From contig DBTQ01000033.1 in assembly GCA_002307135.1 (NCBI GenBank), positions 1-34,996 on the forward strand: DNA of 34,996 nt, written 5' to 3'. A model generated the notes under the pieces. The model was not told the origin of the DNA. It worked only from the letters and a program-made list of their open reading frames with translations, and did no database searches. Position 1 is the first letter of the stretch. The number at the start of each line of letters is the position of its first letter. This DNA is from Bacteroidetes bacterium UBA1312 (lineage in GTDB: Bacteria > Bacteroidota > Bacteroidia > Chitinophagales > Chitinophagaceae). This document shows, piece after piece, positions 1 to 7,317 of this stretch. The position numbers and the translations under genes were made by a program.

Positions 1-23
1 ATCTATCTATCTATCTATCTATC
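1..23. repeat. ATCT tetranucleotide microsatellite
   Basis: About 5.75 tandem copies of ATCT fill the left edge of the window, so the true length is unknown. It lies 55 bp before a small ORF. Tetranucleotide tracts can change length by slippage; whether this one affects a gene cannot be seen because its left flank is missing. Confidence 0.9.
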
Positions 24-77
24 ATAAACCACAGAATAAAATATATGGACTAACCGAACACAATTAAAAAATCAGCA

Positions 78-179
78 ATGAGTAATCTCGACAAATATTT
101 TTATATCGTCCTTGTTCTTTTTGGCATCCTTATACTCGTAGCAATAATAAGCATGATAGCCGCTATCTTTTCTGAATAA
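78..179 (+). CDS. 33-residue single-pass membrane peptide (hypothetical)
   Basis: A short ORF with an ATG after an A-rich leader, as is common for Bacteroidota genes, and a TAA stop. The product is 33 residues: a polar N-terminus (MSNLDKYF) and then an almost continuous hydrophobic stretch (about residues 9-31) that would span the membrane once, ending in SE. There is no family I recognise. An AT-rich hairpin (192-213) follows 13 bp after the stop. It converges with the GlsB-like gene. It could be a real small membrane protein or a chance ORF; the clean hydrophobic pattern favours the former. Confidence 0.4.
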   Translation: MSNLDKYFYIVLVLFGILILVAIISMIAAIFSE

Positions 180-217
180 TTTAGGTCTATCTTATTTAGT
201 CTTGTCTAAATAATAAA

Positions 218-244
218 AGGTGCGTAAATCAAATTTACACACCT
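218..244 (-). terminator. Hairpin terminator after the GlsB-like gene
   Basis: A 12-bp stem with one C/A mismatch (218-229 with 233-244) closes a CAA loop. On the minus strand it is followed by TTTTATTA, as for an intrinsic terminator of the gene ending at 330. A second AT-rich perfect 8-bp hairpin at 192-213 may serve the small + strand ORF. Confidence 0.5.
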
Positions 245-329
245 ACTAATTTAATTACGGTTATCCAGCCGTCCCAAATAACATTTTTATTGTATGGCAC
301 ATAATACCATAGCGGTATTCTAATTCCTA

Positions 330-584
330 CTAACTCTTTTTCATTAAAAAATTAAGTAATGCCAACAATACAACAGCACCAATAGCCGCTGTGATAATAT
401 AACCCAAATAGCTGCCACCAAAAGAAATGCCCAAAACGCGACCCAATAGCCAATTGCCAATAAAGCCGCCAATAATACCAACAACAATATTGCCGATAAG
501 CCCTAAACTACTGCCTTTAAATAATTGGCTGCCCAGCCAACCTGCAATAGCACCAAGAATAAGCGAAATAATAATTGATCCCAT
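330..584 (-). CDS. GlsB/YeaQ/YmgE-family stress response membrane protein
   Basis: The 84-residue product is almost wholly hydrophobic and glycine-rich, with three predicted membrane segments (about 2-20, 28-48 and 58-80). The pattern GAIAGWLGSQLFKG near the N-terminus and GNIVVGIIGGFIGNWL in the middle is typical of the transglycosylase-associated/GlsB/YeaQ family, whose members are usually 80-90 residues. These inner-membrane proteins are commonly induced by general stress; their biochemical role is not established. It stands alone, followed by a hairpin terminator. Related small stress proteins (CsbD, lmo0937 types) lie at 27.6-28.8 kb, but too far away for an operon. Confidence 0.9.
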   Translation of the reverse strand: MGSIIISLILGAIAGWLGSQLFKGSSLGLIGNIVVGIIGGFIGNWLLGRVLGISFGGSYLGYIITAAIGAVVLLALLNFLMKKS

Positions 585-1187
585 AATAATTATTTTAGTT
601 GTATAAATGTACTCCTATTTTAATATAACACCTATTCATTACAGCATCTTTTATTTCTAAATTTTTTGAAGCGGTACAGCCTTCACAACATTCTAAATAA
701 ATCAGATTTTTTGCATTCCACTAGCTCAAATGAATTATTCCATCCAATACGTTTAGGCATTGCTCATTACTTTTCATTGTCACACGCATTTATTTGCAAC
801 AAAAATCAGAAAGACCAAATAAAAAGACCCCTATTATATCCCATACGAATATATGATAAAAACATTTCTTGATTACGGTTTCGATACTGCATTTATTGGT
901 AATAGTTGTACGGGATGAGTGCTAAGATTGTATTTATTCCATCATTTTTGTTGGTATAGTAACAATATGTTTTAGATTTTAGTCCTTTTATTGATAAAAC
1001 AAGTGCCAAAACGTGAATGACTAACTAAGGAAATTAGTATTCGATTAGTACTAGCTAAATATTACGTTAATGATGTGCCAATAAAAGCCCTAAAACACAC
1101 ATTTTGAGGCTTTTATAGTAGTGTCCGACATGTAGGCAGTTAATAAATGATTAGGTTTGCTGCCCAATATCCTAAAACAGACACCCG
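585..1187. other. 600-bp gene-poor stretch at the left edge of the accessory region
   Basis: AT-rich DNA without a convincing gene. The 68-codon ORF at 666-872 has no recognisable features. It contains a strong hairpin at 1081-1116. No copy of the tRNA-Lys 3' end, which would mark an attachment site, was found here by eye. Confidence 0.5.
1081..1116. terminator. Bidirectional hairpin (terminator-like)
   Basis: A 9-bp perfect stem (1081-1089 with 1108-1116), extended past one mismatch by TAAAA/TTTTG pairs, has a CACACA loop. The outer stem carries A and T tracts, so it could end transcription from either side. It lies about 70 bp before the first gene of the accessory region. Confidence 0.45.
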
Positions 1188-1703
1188 ATGAACACTGAAA
1201 ACACCGAAACAGACCAAAGTACATTGATAGAATACCTCAGGCAACAAATAAAGCAACTGGAAGAAGCACTCCAAGCCGCCCGATTAAAAGAAAAAGTAGC
1301 CTACGATATGCTTGAAGCACTCCAAGCGAAATACAATACCCCCCAATCCTCTAGCTACCCCCAAACGCAAAACCTAATCCAACAGTCCAATCCACAAGAA
1401 AACTTGGAGCAACCAGACATCGACAAACTAAGTTGGCTCGGTAAAATAATCTTTATCCTAAGACAAGCAGGCAAACCATTGAGAGCCGCAGAATTATACG
1501 ATAAACTAGATCAACTGGAATTTTCCTTTAGCTATAAAACCAAGCCCATGATGTTATTATCTGTAATACTAAGCAAAAGCGTCAAAGAAAAACGCCTGAG
1601 CCTCCATAAACTACATGGCACAAAAGGCGGTTATTATGCTTTACCTGAATGGGTCAACTCCGATGGAAGCCTAGACAGCTATATGATGGAACAAATGTAT
1701 TAA
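1188..1703 (+). CDS. Coiled-coil plus winged-helix (HARE-HTH-like) protein
   Basis: The 171-residue product has an N-terminal heptad-type coiled coil (about residues 11-50, rich in L, E, Q, K), a Pro/Gln/Ser-rich linker, and a C-terminal domain (about 81-160). That domain starts LGKIIFILRQAGKPLRAAEL and ends with a GGYYALPEW-like wing. This resembles the HARE-HTH/winged-helix folds attached to restriction and chromatin proteins, so DNA binding and dimerisation are inferred. The family assignment is by eye. It is the first gene of the + strand accessory set and shares its A/C-rich coding strand. It may be a regulator or accessory DNA-binding protein of the element. Confidence 0.6.
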   Translation: MNTENTETDQSTLIEYLRQQIKQLEEALQAARLKEKVAYDMLEALQAKYNTPQSSSYPQTQNLIQQSNPQENLEQPDIDKLSWLGKIIFILRQAGKPLRAAELYDKLDQLEFSFSYKTKPMMLLSVILSKSVKEKRLSLHKLHGTKGGYYALPEWVNSDGSLDSYMMEQMY

Positions 1704-1812
1704 TGTCCAATGCGAACTGATAAAGTTAAGTCATAAACAGAATATGCATTTATTTAATAAACCCAAACTGCTCCATCAAATCAATAGCATACAAACTAAC
1801 ATTAATTAAAAA

Positions 1813-3423
1813 ATGGAAGTAAATAGACAAGAATACCCTGAACACACTATAGATACAAGTAAAGTATATATAGAGCTATGCCTTTCCGAACGATGGAAGG
1901 AATTTGAAGCCGATTTTATCTACATGAAATTTCAATTTACATTACAACTGTTACTCTTTAAAAAAGGATTACCTATACACCTTGTATCAAATAAAGTACG
2001 CCCACCAAAAGAAAGCTTTGTAAAATATTATTACAAAGGTCAAGATCGAATAGTGATGAGTGTATCCCTCCCATTTAGTAAAGATTTTATTCTCCCAAGA
2101 GATAAATACGAGGATTATGTAGAAATCATGTATCATGATACCCCTTGTTTGTTAGAAAAGGACGAAGAAAATTATGACCTATTCTTTGCACTCTTGTTTT
2201 ATTTGACCGACCTCATGAAAACAAAAGACTTTCTAGCCTTCCACCTAAGCACAACATTTAACAATGACATAAGCACCTACAAAGACTACATAGAACTGCT
2301 CTTCTTAAAATACGACTTCTTCTTAAAAGAGAAGCATGAAAAAATAACACACAAATTCTTTCAAGAACAAGAAAAGAACAAAGCAATGGCACTACCGAGT
2401 GATTCCATTCACGACATCAATTCAAGCATCATAATGGACGGACTAAGTTACCGTTGGACAGAATTTGACCGTACGTTTATTGCAGATACCGTTAAGCTTT
2501 CACTGGCGTACCTACTCATTGTAAAAGAGAAAAGATCCTTCTCCTTAACTAATGAAGAGTTTTCTGCCTCAGAATACCTTAAAGAATATGAATACCTATG
2601 CGACAAAGCCAAAGAAACTGATACATTCCCAATACCAAGATTCTTTCCCTTTCCTGAGAACAACGACGAAAGTATAACCTCAATAATAGGATATTCACTC
2701 AGTTGCACACTCGATAGAAAAGATCCTAATTACGACCTTTTCTTTGCGCTCCAATACTATTTGACGGACTTCATGGAATCCAAAGACTTTTTGGCTTACC
2801 ACCTTGCCACAACATTTAGCAACGACATAGAAACCTACGCCGACTTCTTTGAACAACTACTCTTGAAATACGACTTTTTCCTAGCCCACAAGCACGAAAA
2901 ATTAGTACATAGTTTCTTTGACAAATTCAAAAGACTGGAACAAGCGACAGAAAAAACGAAAAAAAATTACGAACAAGAACCTAAAAAAAACATACAAAAA
3001 GACGAAGAAAACAATCAAAAAAATGCTGAATATATACTTGTAATTGATAAACATGAATTTTCACAGGGTACAGGCACAGAAAAAAAAGCACAAGAAATAA
3101 TTGCCACAATAACCGAAAAACTCTCGGAATACCAATCGGCATTCAATAATGATACTGACTACCAAAAAGCAATACAGGAAATTAGCACATACTTTCTGTA
3201 CAAGCAAGCCACCATTACAAATCCCATCTTCGTAAAAAATGGCAATGTAAAAAATATAGCCTTTGTCATGGGTGAAATATGGCGTTCCTTATACAATAAC
3301 CCTATCAACTATGAATACTTAACACTGTACAAACAGCTATTCTCCATATTTAAAGACCAGAAAATTGATAAAAACAACCTATTCAGTACGAACCTCTACA
3401 AATATTCCATAACCAAAACGTAA
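1813..3423 (+). CDS. Unknown protein with a large internal duplication
   Basis: I do not recognise this 536-residue protein. It holds two copies of a roughly 160-residue unit. SERWKEFEADF (25-35) matches SYRWTEFDRTF (212-222), and a 64-residue block starting NYDLFFAL at 120 is repeated at 306 with about two thirds identity, both ending in a KYDFFL...KHEK motif. The offset is about 186 residues. A lysine/glutamate/asparagine-rich linker (about 370-405) leads to a different C-terminal domain (about 406-536) ending in NNLFSTNLYKYS. There is no signal peptide or membrane segment; it looks like a cytosolic, mostly helical protein. The C-terminal domain faintly recalls RteC-type regulators of Bacteroides conjugative transposons, but this is not secure. 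A 98-bp gap with direct repeats separates it from the next gene. Confidence 0.75.
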   Translation: MEVNRQEYPEHTIDTSKVYIELCLSERWKEFEADFIYMKFQFTLQLLLFKKGLPIHLVSNKVRPPKESFVKYYYKGQDRIVMSVSLPFSKDFILPRDKYEDYVEIMYHDTPCLLEKDEENYDLFFALLFYLTDLMKTKDFLAFHLSTTFNNDISTYKDYIELLFLKYDFFLKEKHEKITHKFFQEQEKNKAMALPSDSIHDINSSIIMDGLSYRWTEFDRTFIADTVKLSLAYLLIVKEKRSFSLTNEEFSASEYLKEYEYLCDKAKETDTFPIPRFFPFPENNDESITSIIGYSLSCTLDRKDPNYDLFFALQYYLTDFMESKDFLAYHLATTFSNDIETYADFFEQLLLKYDFFLAHKHEKLVHSFFDKFKRLEQATEKTKKNYEQEPKKNIQKDEENNQKNAEYILVIDKHEFSQGTGTEKKAQEIIATITEKLSEYQSAFNNDTDYQKAIQEISTYFLYKQATITNPIFVKNGNVKNIAFVMGEIWRSLYNNPINYEYLTLYKQLFSIFKDQKIDKNNLFSTNLYKYSITKT

Positions 3424-3461
3424 GATTAATAAGCATTTCAGCTAGTTCACCAAATTCATTA

Positions 3462-3505
3462 TTTTATTCATCTTTTTCACCCCTCAATGTTGTGTTTTAT
3501 TCATC
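3462..3505 (+). promoter_or_regulatory. Direct repeats upstream of the excisionase-like gene
   Basis: The 11-mer TTTTATTCATC occurs at 3462-3472 and again at 3495-3505, 33 bp apart (about three helical turns), just before the HTH gene at 3522. The second copy also sits in a GTTTTAT/ATAAAAC hairpin. This fits operator or Xis/Int arm-type sites, but no protein can be assigned. Confidence 0.35.
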
Positions 3506-3521
3506 AAAAAAATAAAACCCA

Positions 3522-3863
3522 ATGGAAATCACCTTTGAAACACTACCGCAAGCGGTTAATCAACTCAGTAACGAGATCAGTGAAATCAAAAAACTCCTGC
3601 TAGAACGCACGAACAACCCAGCACCCGAAACAGACCAATGGTTTGACTTGAACCAACTCTGCAACTACCTGCCCGACAAACCCGCCAAACCCACTGTATA
3701 TGGCTGGGTACATGCCAGTACCATCCCTTGCCATAAAGGCGGCAAAAAACTCCGTTTCCTCAAAACAGAAATAGACCAATGGCTTAAAACAGGCAGGAAA
3801 AAGACCATCGCTGAAATAGCTAACGAAACCGATACTTACTTGTCTAAAAAGAAAAGGAGCTAA
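3522..3863 (+). CDS. Excisionase-like helix-turn-helix protein
   Basis: The 113-residue protein has an N-terminal coiled-coil segment (about 8-30, LPQAVNQLSNEISEIKKLLL) and then a MerR/excisionase-type (HTH_17) domain (about 40-92). Its signature is the sequence WFDLNQLCNYLPDKP, followed by TVYGWVHASTIPCHKGGKKL and RFLKTEIDQWLK. Small proteins of this kind in Bacteroidota mobile elements usually precede primase-type genes and act as DNA-binding regulators or excision factors. Its stop is 3 nt before the ATG of the DUF3987 gene, so the two are almost certainly co-transcribed and translationally coupled. Binding sites could be the nearby 11-bp repeats or the 5.4-6.3 kb repeats. Confidence 0.85.
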   Translation: MEITFETLPQAVNQLSNEISEIKKLLLERTNNPAPETDQWFDLNQLCNYLPDKPAKPTVYGWVHASTIPCHKGGKKLRFLKTEIDQWLKTGRKKTIAEIANETDTYLSKKKRS

Positions 3864-3866
3864 GCC

Positions 3867-5453
3867 ATGCAGGAACATAACCTAACTCCAAATAAAATAT
3901 TAACCTTTCAGGACAAAAGTAACGAAAATAACCCTACCAATTACAACAACCATCCCGAACAACGCAACATTTCAGCACAAGACATCAAAACCGAAATAGC
4001 ACTACTGACCAGACCCAACAAAAACACGCCACAACATCAGGAACAACTATCAACCCAAGAGAAAAAGAAAACCACAGACATTAATCCACCCATCATCCCG
4101 AACAACCCATTCCCGACACATGTATTCCCTTTACCCATACAACAAATCATAACAGAGACCAATAGAACCCTCAATTTTCCCATTGACTTTATAGGTGCAT
4201 CCATACTCTATGCCGCATCTGTAGCGATAGGCAACACCCATAGGGTAGAAGTAAAAAAGGGATGGTTGGAAAGCCCCGTACTCTATTTAGCCATTGTGGC
4301 AAAAGCAGGGACAAACAAAAGCCATCCCCTGAGCTTTGCCCTGCACCCCATAATAGAACAAGACAAAAAAAACTATCGGCAATACGAACAACAACGAAAA
4401 GAATATGAACAGCAGCAAACCCTGTCCAAAAAAGAACGGACGAGCAATACTAATCAAACCAACCAAACATACGCTGCCAACCCAAACCAATCAAGCCTAG
4501 AAGAACCCAGTAAACCCGTTTGGAAAAAAATACTATTATCCGACTTTACCCCCGAAGCCCTAGCCGAAGTACACAAATACAACCAAAGAGGCATCGGTGT
4601 ACATGTAGATGAACTCGCAGGATGGTTTAAAAACTTCAACCGATACAATAAAGGCAGTGAAATGGAATTTTGGTTAAGTGTCTGGAGTGGTAAACCCATC
4701 AACATAGACCGTAAGACAGGTGAACCCGTCTTTATCCCCCTGCCCTTTATATCAGTAGCAGGAACTATACAAAACAGCATACTCCATGAACTAGCCAAAG
4801 AAAACCGCAGCCAAAATGGCTTTATAGACAGAATGCTCTTTGTTATCCCTGATAACTTACAAAAGCCCTACTGGACAGAAACTGAACTAGACCCGGACAT
4901 TATCCAAGATTGGGACAACATCCTATTCCACCTAATGAGCCTGCCCATCCAATTTGACGAAACCCAAAGCCCTCAGGCAACCATTATGAAATTTAGTCCT
5001 GAAGCCAAACAAATACTATTCGACTGGCAAAAACAAAATGCAGACGAATGCAACAAAGCAGAACATGAACCCATAAGTGGCATATACAGCAAACTGGAAA
5101 TGTACGCCGTCCGCTTAGCCCTAATACTCGAACTACTCCAATATGCCAGCCAAGACAACCCCAAACAAACAACCATAGGTATAAAAGCGACACAAGCAGC
5201 ACTCACATTAGTTGCCTACTTCAAAAAATCAGCTATAAAAGTCAACGCCTATATTGCCAACACAAGCCCATTAGATAAATACCCAACAGACAAAACAACG
5301 CTATATGAAACCTTACCCGACACCTTTAGCACTGAAACGGGACTACAAACAGCAGCAACCTTAAACATTCCTGAAAGGACATTCAAACGCTTTTTGAACG
5401 ACAAAGAACTTTTTGACAGGATCAGCAGGGGTGAATATGAAAAGCGTATTTAA
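3867..5453 (+). CDS. DUF3987-family P-loop protein (primase/helicase-like)
   Basis: The 528-residue protein starts with about 80 disordered, Asn/Gln/Pro-rich residues. The DUF3987 domain follows: a GASILYAASVAIGN segment, a Walker A-like AKAGTNKSHPLSFAL (145-159), a charged Gln-rich insertion (165-215), and a Walker B-like GVHVDELAGWF (244-254, D248/E249). Downstream are PFISVAGTIQ and FIDRMLFVIP, which recall sensor and arginine-finger regions of AAA-type helicases. DUF3987 proteins are carried by Bacteroidota mobile elements and are thought to act in replication; no activity is proven here. The first glycine of the P-loop is replaced by alanine (AKAG), so ATPase activity should be checked. 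Its 3' end lies inside the first unit of the 110-bp repeats and overlaps a small ORF. Confidence 0.85.
   Translation: MQEHNLTPNKILTFQDKSNENNPTNYNNHPEQRNISAQDIKTEIALLTRPNKNTPQHQEQLSTQEKKKTTDINPPIIPNNPFPTHVFPLPIQQIITETNRTLNFPIDFIGASILYAASVAIGNTHRVEVKKGWLESPVLYLAIVAKAGTNKSHPLSFALHPIIEQDKKNYRQYEQQRKEYEQQQTLSKKERTSNTNQTNQTYAANPNQSSLEEPSKPVWKKILLSDFTPEALAEVHKYNQRGIGVHVDELAGWFKNFNRYNKGSEMEFWLSVWSGKPINIDRKTGEPVFIPLPFISVAGTIQNSILHELAKENRSQNGFIDRMLFVIPDNLQKPYWTETELDPDIIQDWDNILFHLMSLPIQFDETQSPQATIMKFSPEAKQILFDWQKQNADECNKAEHEPISGIYSKLEMYAVRLALILELLQYASQDNPKQTTIGIKATQAALTLVAYFKKSAIKVNAYIANTSPLDKYPTDKTTLYETLPDTFSTETGLQTAATLNIPERTFKRFLNDKELFDRISRGEYEKRI
5427..5431 (+). promoter_or_regulatory. Shine-Dalgarno-like AGGGG
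   Basis: AGGGG lies 5 nt before the ATG at 5437, inside the last codons of the DUF3987 gene. Such a site is unusual for this low-SD genome and is the main reason to consider the small overlapping ORF. Confidence 0.4.
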
Positions 5454-5523
5454 TCATTTGGCACATGGCACTAGCGGCACAAACGGCACGAGTGGCACAA
5501 AAATAAAACAGCAGCAAAACTAA
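5437..5523 (+). CDS. Possible 28-residue Gly-Thr-Ser/Asn repeat peptide
   Basis: This ORF starts inside the DUF3987 gene (ATGAAAAGCG, other frame), overlaps its stop and ends at TAA 5521-5523. It encodes MKSVFNHLAH, then GTSGTNGTSGT, then a KIKQQQN tail. The repeat is three-residue (9 nt), and between micro-repeats the changes fall on wobble positions (ACT/ACA/ACG; AGC/AGT; AAC/AAT) or exchange Ser for Asn, as expected if a protein was once selected. The second and third 110-bp units have ACA where this ATG is, so only the first copy has a start. It could equally be an accidental reading of an iteron-like DNA repeat. Confidence 0.35.
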   Translation: MKSVFNHLAHGTSGTNGTSGTKIKQQQN

Positions 5524-5720
5524 AAATAGCCAAAGCAGCAATCAATACAAAAAGCGTATTTAATCATTTGGTACATGGCACTAGCGGCACGAGTGGCACT
5601 AATGGCACAAAAATAAAACAGCAGCAAAACTAAAAATAGCCAAAGCAGCAATCAATACAAAAAGCGTATTTAATCATTTGGCACATGGCACTAGCGGCAC
5701 AAACGGCATGAGTGGCACAA
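5441..5720 (+). repeat. 110-bp tandem repeat, three copies with GGCAC micro-repeats
   Basis: Unit 1 is 5441-5550, unit 2 is 5551-5660, and unit 3 begins at 5661 and diverges after about 5720. Each begins AAAGCGTATTTAATCATTTG and continues with GGCAC (or GTAC/GGCAT variants) every 9 nt. Units 1 and 2 are nearly identical except in the 4-nt spacers between GGCAC boxes (TAGC, AAAC, GAGT versus TAGC, GAGT, TAAT), which look shuffled. The array lies directly downstream of the DUF3987 gene. Short, evenly spaced boxes next to replication genes are typical of iterons; this function is inferred. Confidence 0.9.
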
Positions 5721-5801
5721 AAGCAAAGCGAAGGCTATAAAATATGCTCCCAAACTATAAAAATGCCCTCCAAATGCATGAAGCAGAACTAAAACAATGA
5801 G

Positions 5802-5989
5802 AATAAGCCTACAAACAAAATGCCACTTGTGCCACTCATGCCGCTAGTGCCATGTGCCAAACAGTTTGTGCCAACAAAAAATACGAATCGAAACATGATA
5901 AAACCCTAAAAATAAGCGCATAAATAAAATGCCACTTGTGCCACTAATGCCGCTAGTGCCATGTGCCAAACAATTTGTGCCAACAAAAA
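5802..5989 (-). repeat. Two inverted copies of the GGCAC array
   Basis: Two 79-bp copies (5802-5880 and 5911-5989, period 109) carry the same boxes on the opposite strand, read as GTGCC on +. The core TTTGGCACATGGCACTAGC matches the direct units perfectly over about 23 bp. Each inverted copy also has an extra GGCAC box about 14 nt outside the core. Direct and inverted copies face each other across about 80-100 bp, so the single strand or transcript could fold into long hairpins. Confidence 0.88.
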
Positions 5990-6220
5990 CAGGGTACTGA
6001 TAACAGCAATAACGATCTAACAGGATTACCCATAAACAAATACTTAGCTTAAAGGAAAGTGACAAGCAAGTCCCTAAAACAAAAGATAAAGCATGATACC
6101 CTAACTTTGTTACAACCAATTTAAAACCAGTCCATTGTAGCTTGTAAAGCCAATGGCAAAACATCTTTTCAATTACAATTTTGCAAATACAACATTACAC
6201 ACCAAACACCCCAAAAGTCG

Positions 6221-6265
6221 TTTGCAAATTGCAAACCCCTTATATAAGCCTTTGCAACTTGCAAA
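6221..6265 (+). promoter_or_regulatory. Twin palindromic operators before the Toprim-like gene
   Basis: TTTGCAANTTGCAAA occurs twice, at 6221-6235 (N=A) and 6251-6265 (N=C). Centres are 30 bp apart, close to three helical turns, and a half-site (TTTGCAAAT) lies at about 6180. The second copy ends 9 nt before the ATG at 6275, so a bound dimer would cover the leader and block expression. This fits an autoregulatory repressor or initiator site; the binder is unknown. Confidence 0.6.
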
Positions 6266-6274
6266 CATAAACCA

Positions 6275-7207
6275 ATGAGCCAATACCGCTACATATTTGA
6301 ACCCTACAACGGCATGAGCAGCCGTTACCGTTGCCCAAGCTGCAACTACAGAGATAAAACCTTTGTGCGCTATATCGATACAGAAACAGGTGAACACCTA
6401 AGCTCTGATGTGGGCAGATGCAACCGTGAAAGCAAATGCGGCTACCATTACACCCCAAAACAATACTTTGAGCAAAACAACATCCCATTTGATAAAACCA
6501 AATACCATCCATCCGCAATACAAAAAATAGTCAAAAAGAAACCGACCTCATTTATAGACGATACCTTAATCAAGGAAAGCTTAAGCAGTGATCAGACTAA
6601 CTACTTCCTGCAATTTCTAAGTAACCACTTTAGCAAGGAAATAGCCCAGCGACTCAAAGAAAAATACAACATCGGTACATCGAGCCATTGGAATGGTGCA
6701 ACCATATTTTGGGAAATAGACCAACAGGGGAAAGCAAGGACAGGCAAAATAATGCTCTATGATCCCAAAACAGGTAAAAGAATTAAAGAGCCCTTCAAGC
6801 ATATCAATTGGGTACATAGCTTATTAAAAGACCCTGAATACGCACTGCAACAATGCTTGTTTGGAGAACACCTATTAAAAGACAAAACCAAACAAATAGC
6901 ACTGGTAGAAAGTGAAAAGACGGCCATCGTTGCAAGCCTATATTTACCCGACCTTATTTGGTTAGCAGTAGGAAGTTTAAGCAACCTCAATGCAGAAAAA
7001 TGTACCATCCTCAAAAAACGAAATGTTATCCTGTTCCCAGACCTCAATGGCTTTGATAAATGGACGGCAAAAGCAAAGGAGCTTTCACGCATTGCTACCT
7101 TCTCCGTTTCTGATTTATTGGAACGCAATGCCACCGAACAAGAACGGGAACAGGGATTGGATATTGCGGATTATTTGTTGCGGTTTGATTATCGTGAGTT
7201 TGTATAA
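6275..7207 (+). CDS. Zinc-ribbon/Toprim (DUF6371-like) primase-type protein
   Basis: The 310-residue protein begins with a zinc-ribbon: C20-x2-C23 (RCPSCNYRD) and C49-x5-C55 (GRCNRESKCGYHY). A middle region follows (WNGATIFWEIDQQGKARTGK, about 138-160) of the DUF6371 type. The C-terminal part has Toprim-like motifs: LVESEKTA (E212/E214) and LFPDLNGFDKW (D256). In related mobile-element proteins this arrangement resembles bacterial primases, with the zinc ribbon recognising DNA and Toprim binding metal. Only one aspartate of the usual DxD is seen, so catalysis is uncertain. It pairs functionally with the DUF3987 protein upstream and is preceded by twin palindromes. Confidence 0.8.
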   Translation: MSQYRYIFEPYNGMSSRYRCPSCNYRDKTFVRYIDTETGEHLSSDVGRCNRESKCGYHYTPKQYFEQNNIPFDKTKYHPSAIQKIVKKKPTSFIDDTLIKESLSSDQTNYFLQFLSNHFSKEIAQRLKEKYNIGTSSHWNGATIFWEIDQQGKARTGKIMLYDPKTGKRIKEPFKHINWVHSLLKDPEYALQQCLFGEHLLKDKTKQIALVESEKTAIVASLYLPDLIWLAVGSLSNLNAEKCTILKKRNVILFPDLNGFDKWTAKAKELSRIATFSVSDLLERNATEQEREQGLDIADYLLRFDYREFV

Positions 7208-7317
7208 TGTGTTTTTAGCTATTTGTAGTAAGCGTTTTGATCATTTAGAATTTATCACTTTTATTGTTGCCATAATTATTACGAGCAGTGAGACTATCTT
7301 GGGTAAATGCCATTTAT

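Larger units (their letters stand above)
5454..6274. other. 820-bp repeat-rich spacer: candidate origin or transfer region
   Basis: The gap between the DUF3987 and Toprim-like genes contains the three direct and two inverted GGCAC arrays (to 5989), then about 180 bp of AT-rich DNA with no repeats, then two palindromes at 6221-6265. No convincing larger gene lies on either strand. The position between two replication-type genes makes a replication origin the leading guess; an oriT is an alternative. Confidence 0.45.

Noticed and set aside
666..872. 68-codon ORF on the + strand
   Set aside because: No recognisable motif, no convincing ribosome site and a composition like random AT-rich DNA; not listed as a gene.
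1813..3423. RteC assignment for the duplicated protein
   Set aside because: Only a faint similarity in the last 60 residues was noticed from memory; the repeats do not fit RteC, so no name was given.
5441..5989. CRISPR array
   Set aside because: Units are 110 bp with the whole unit conserved, not short repeats with unique spacers, and inverted copies occur; no cas genes are visible.
5844..6164. 106-codon minus-strand ORF with GTSG repeats
   Set aside because: It is the reading of the inverted repeat copies with unrelated, cysteine-rich ends; no start context. It is explained by the repeats themselves.
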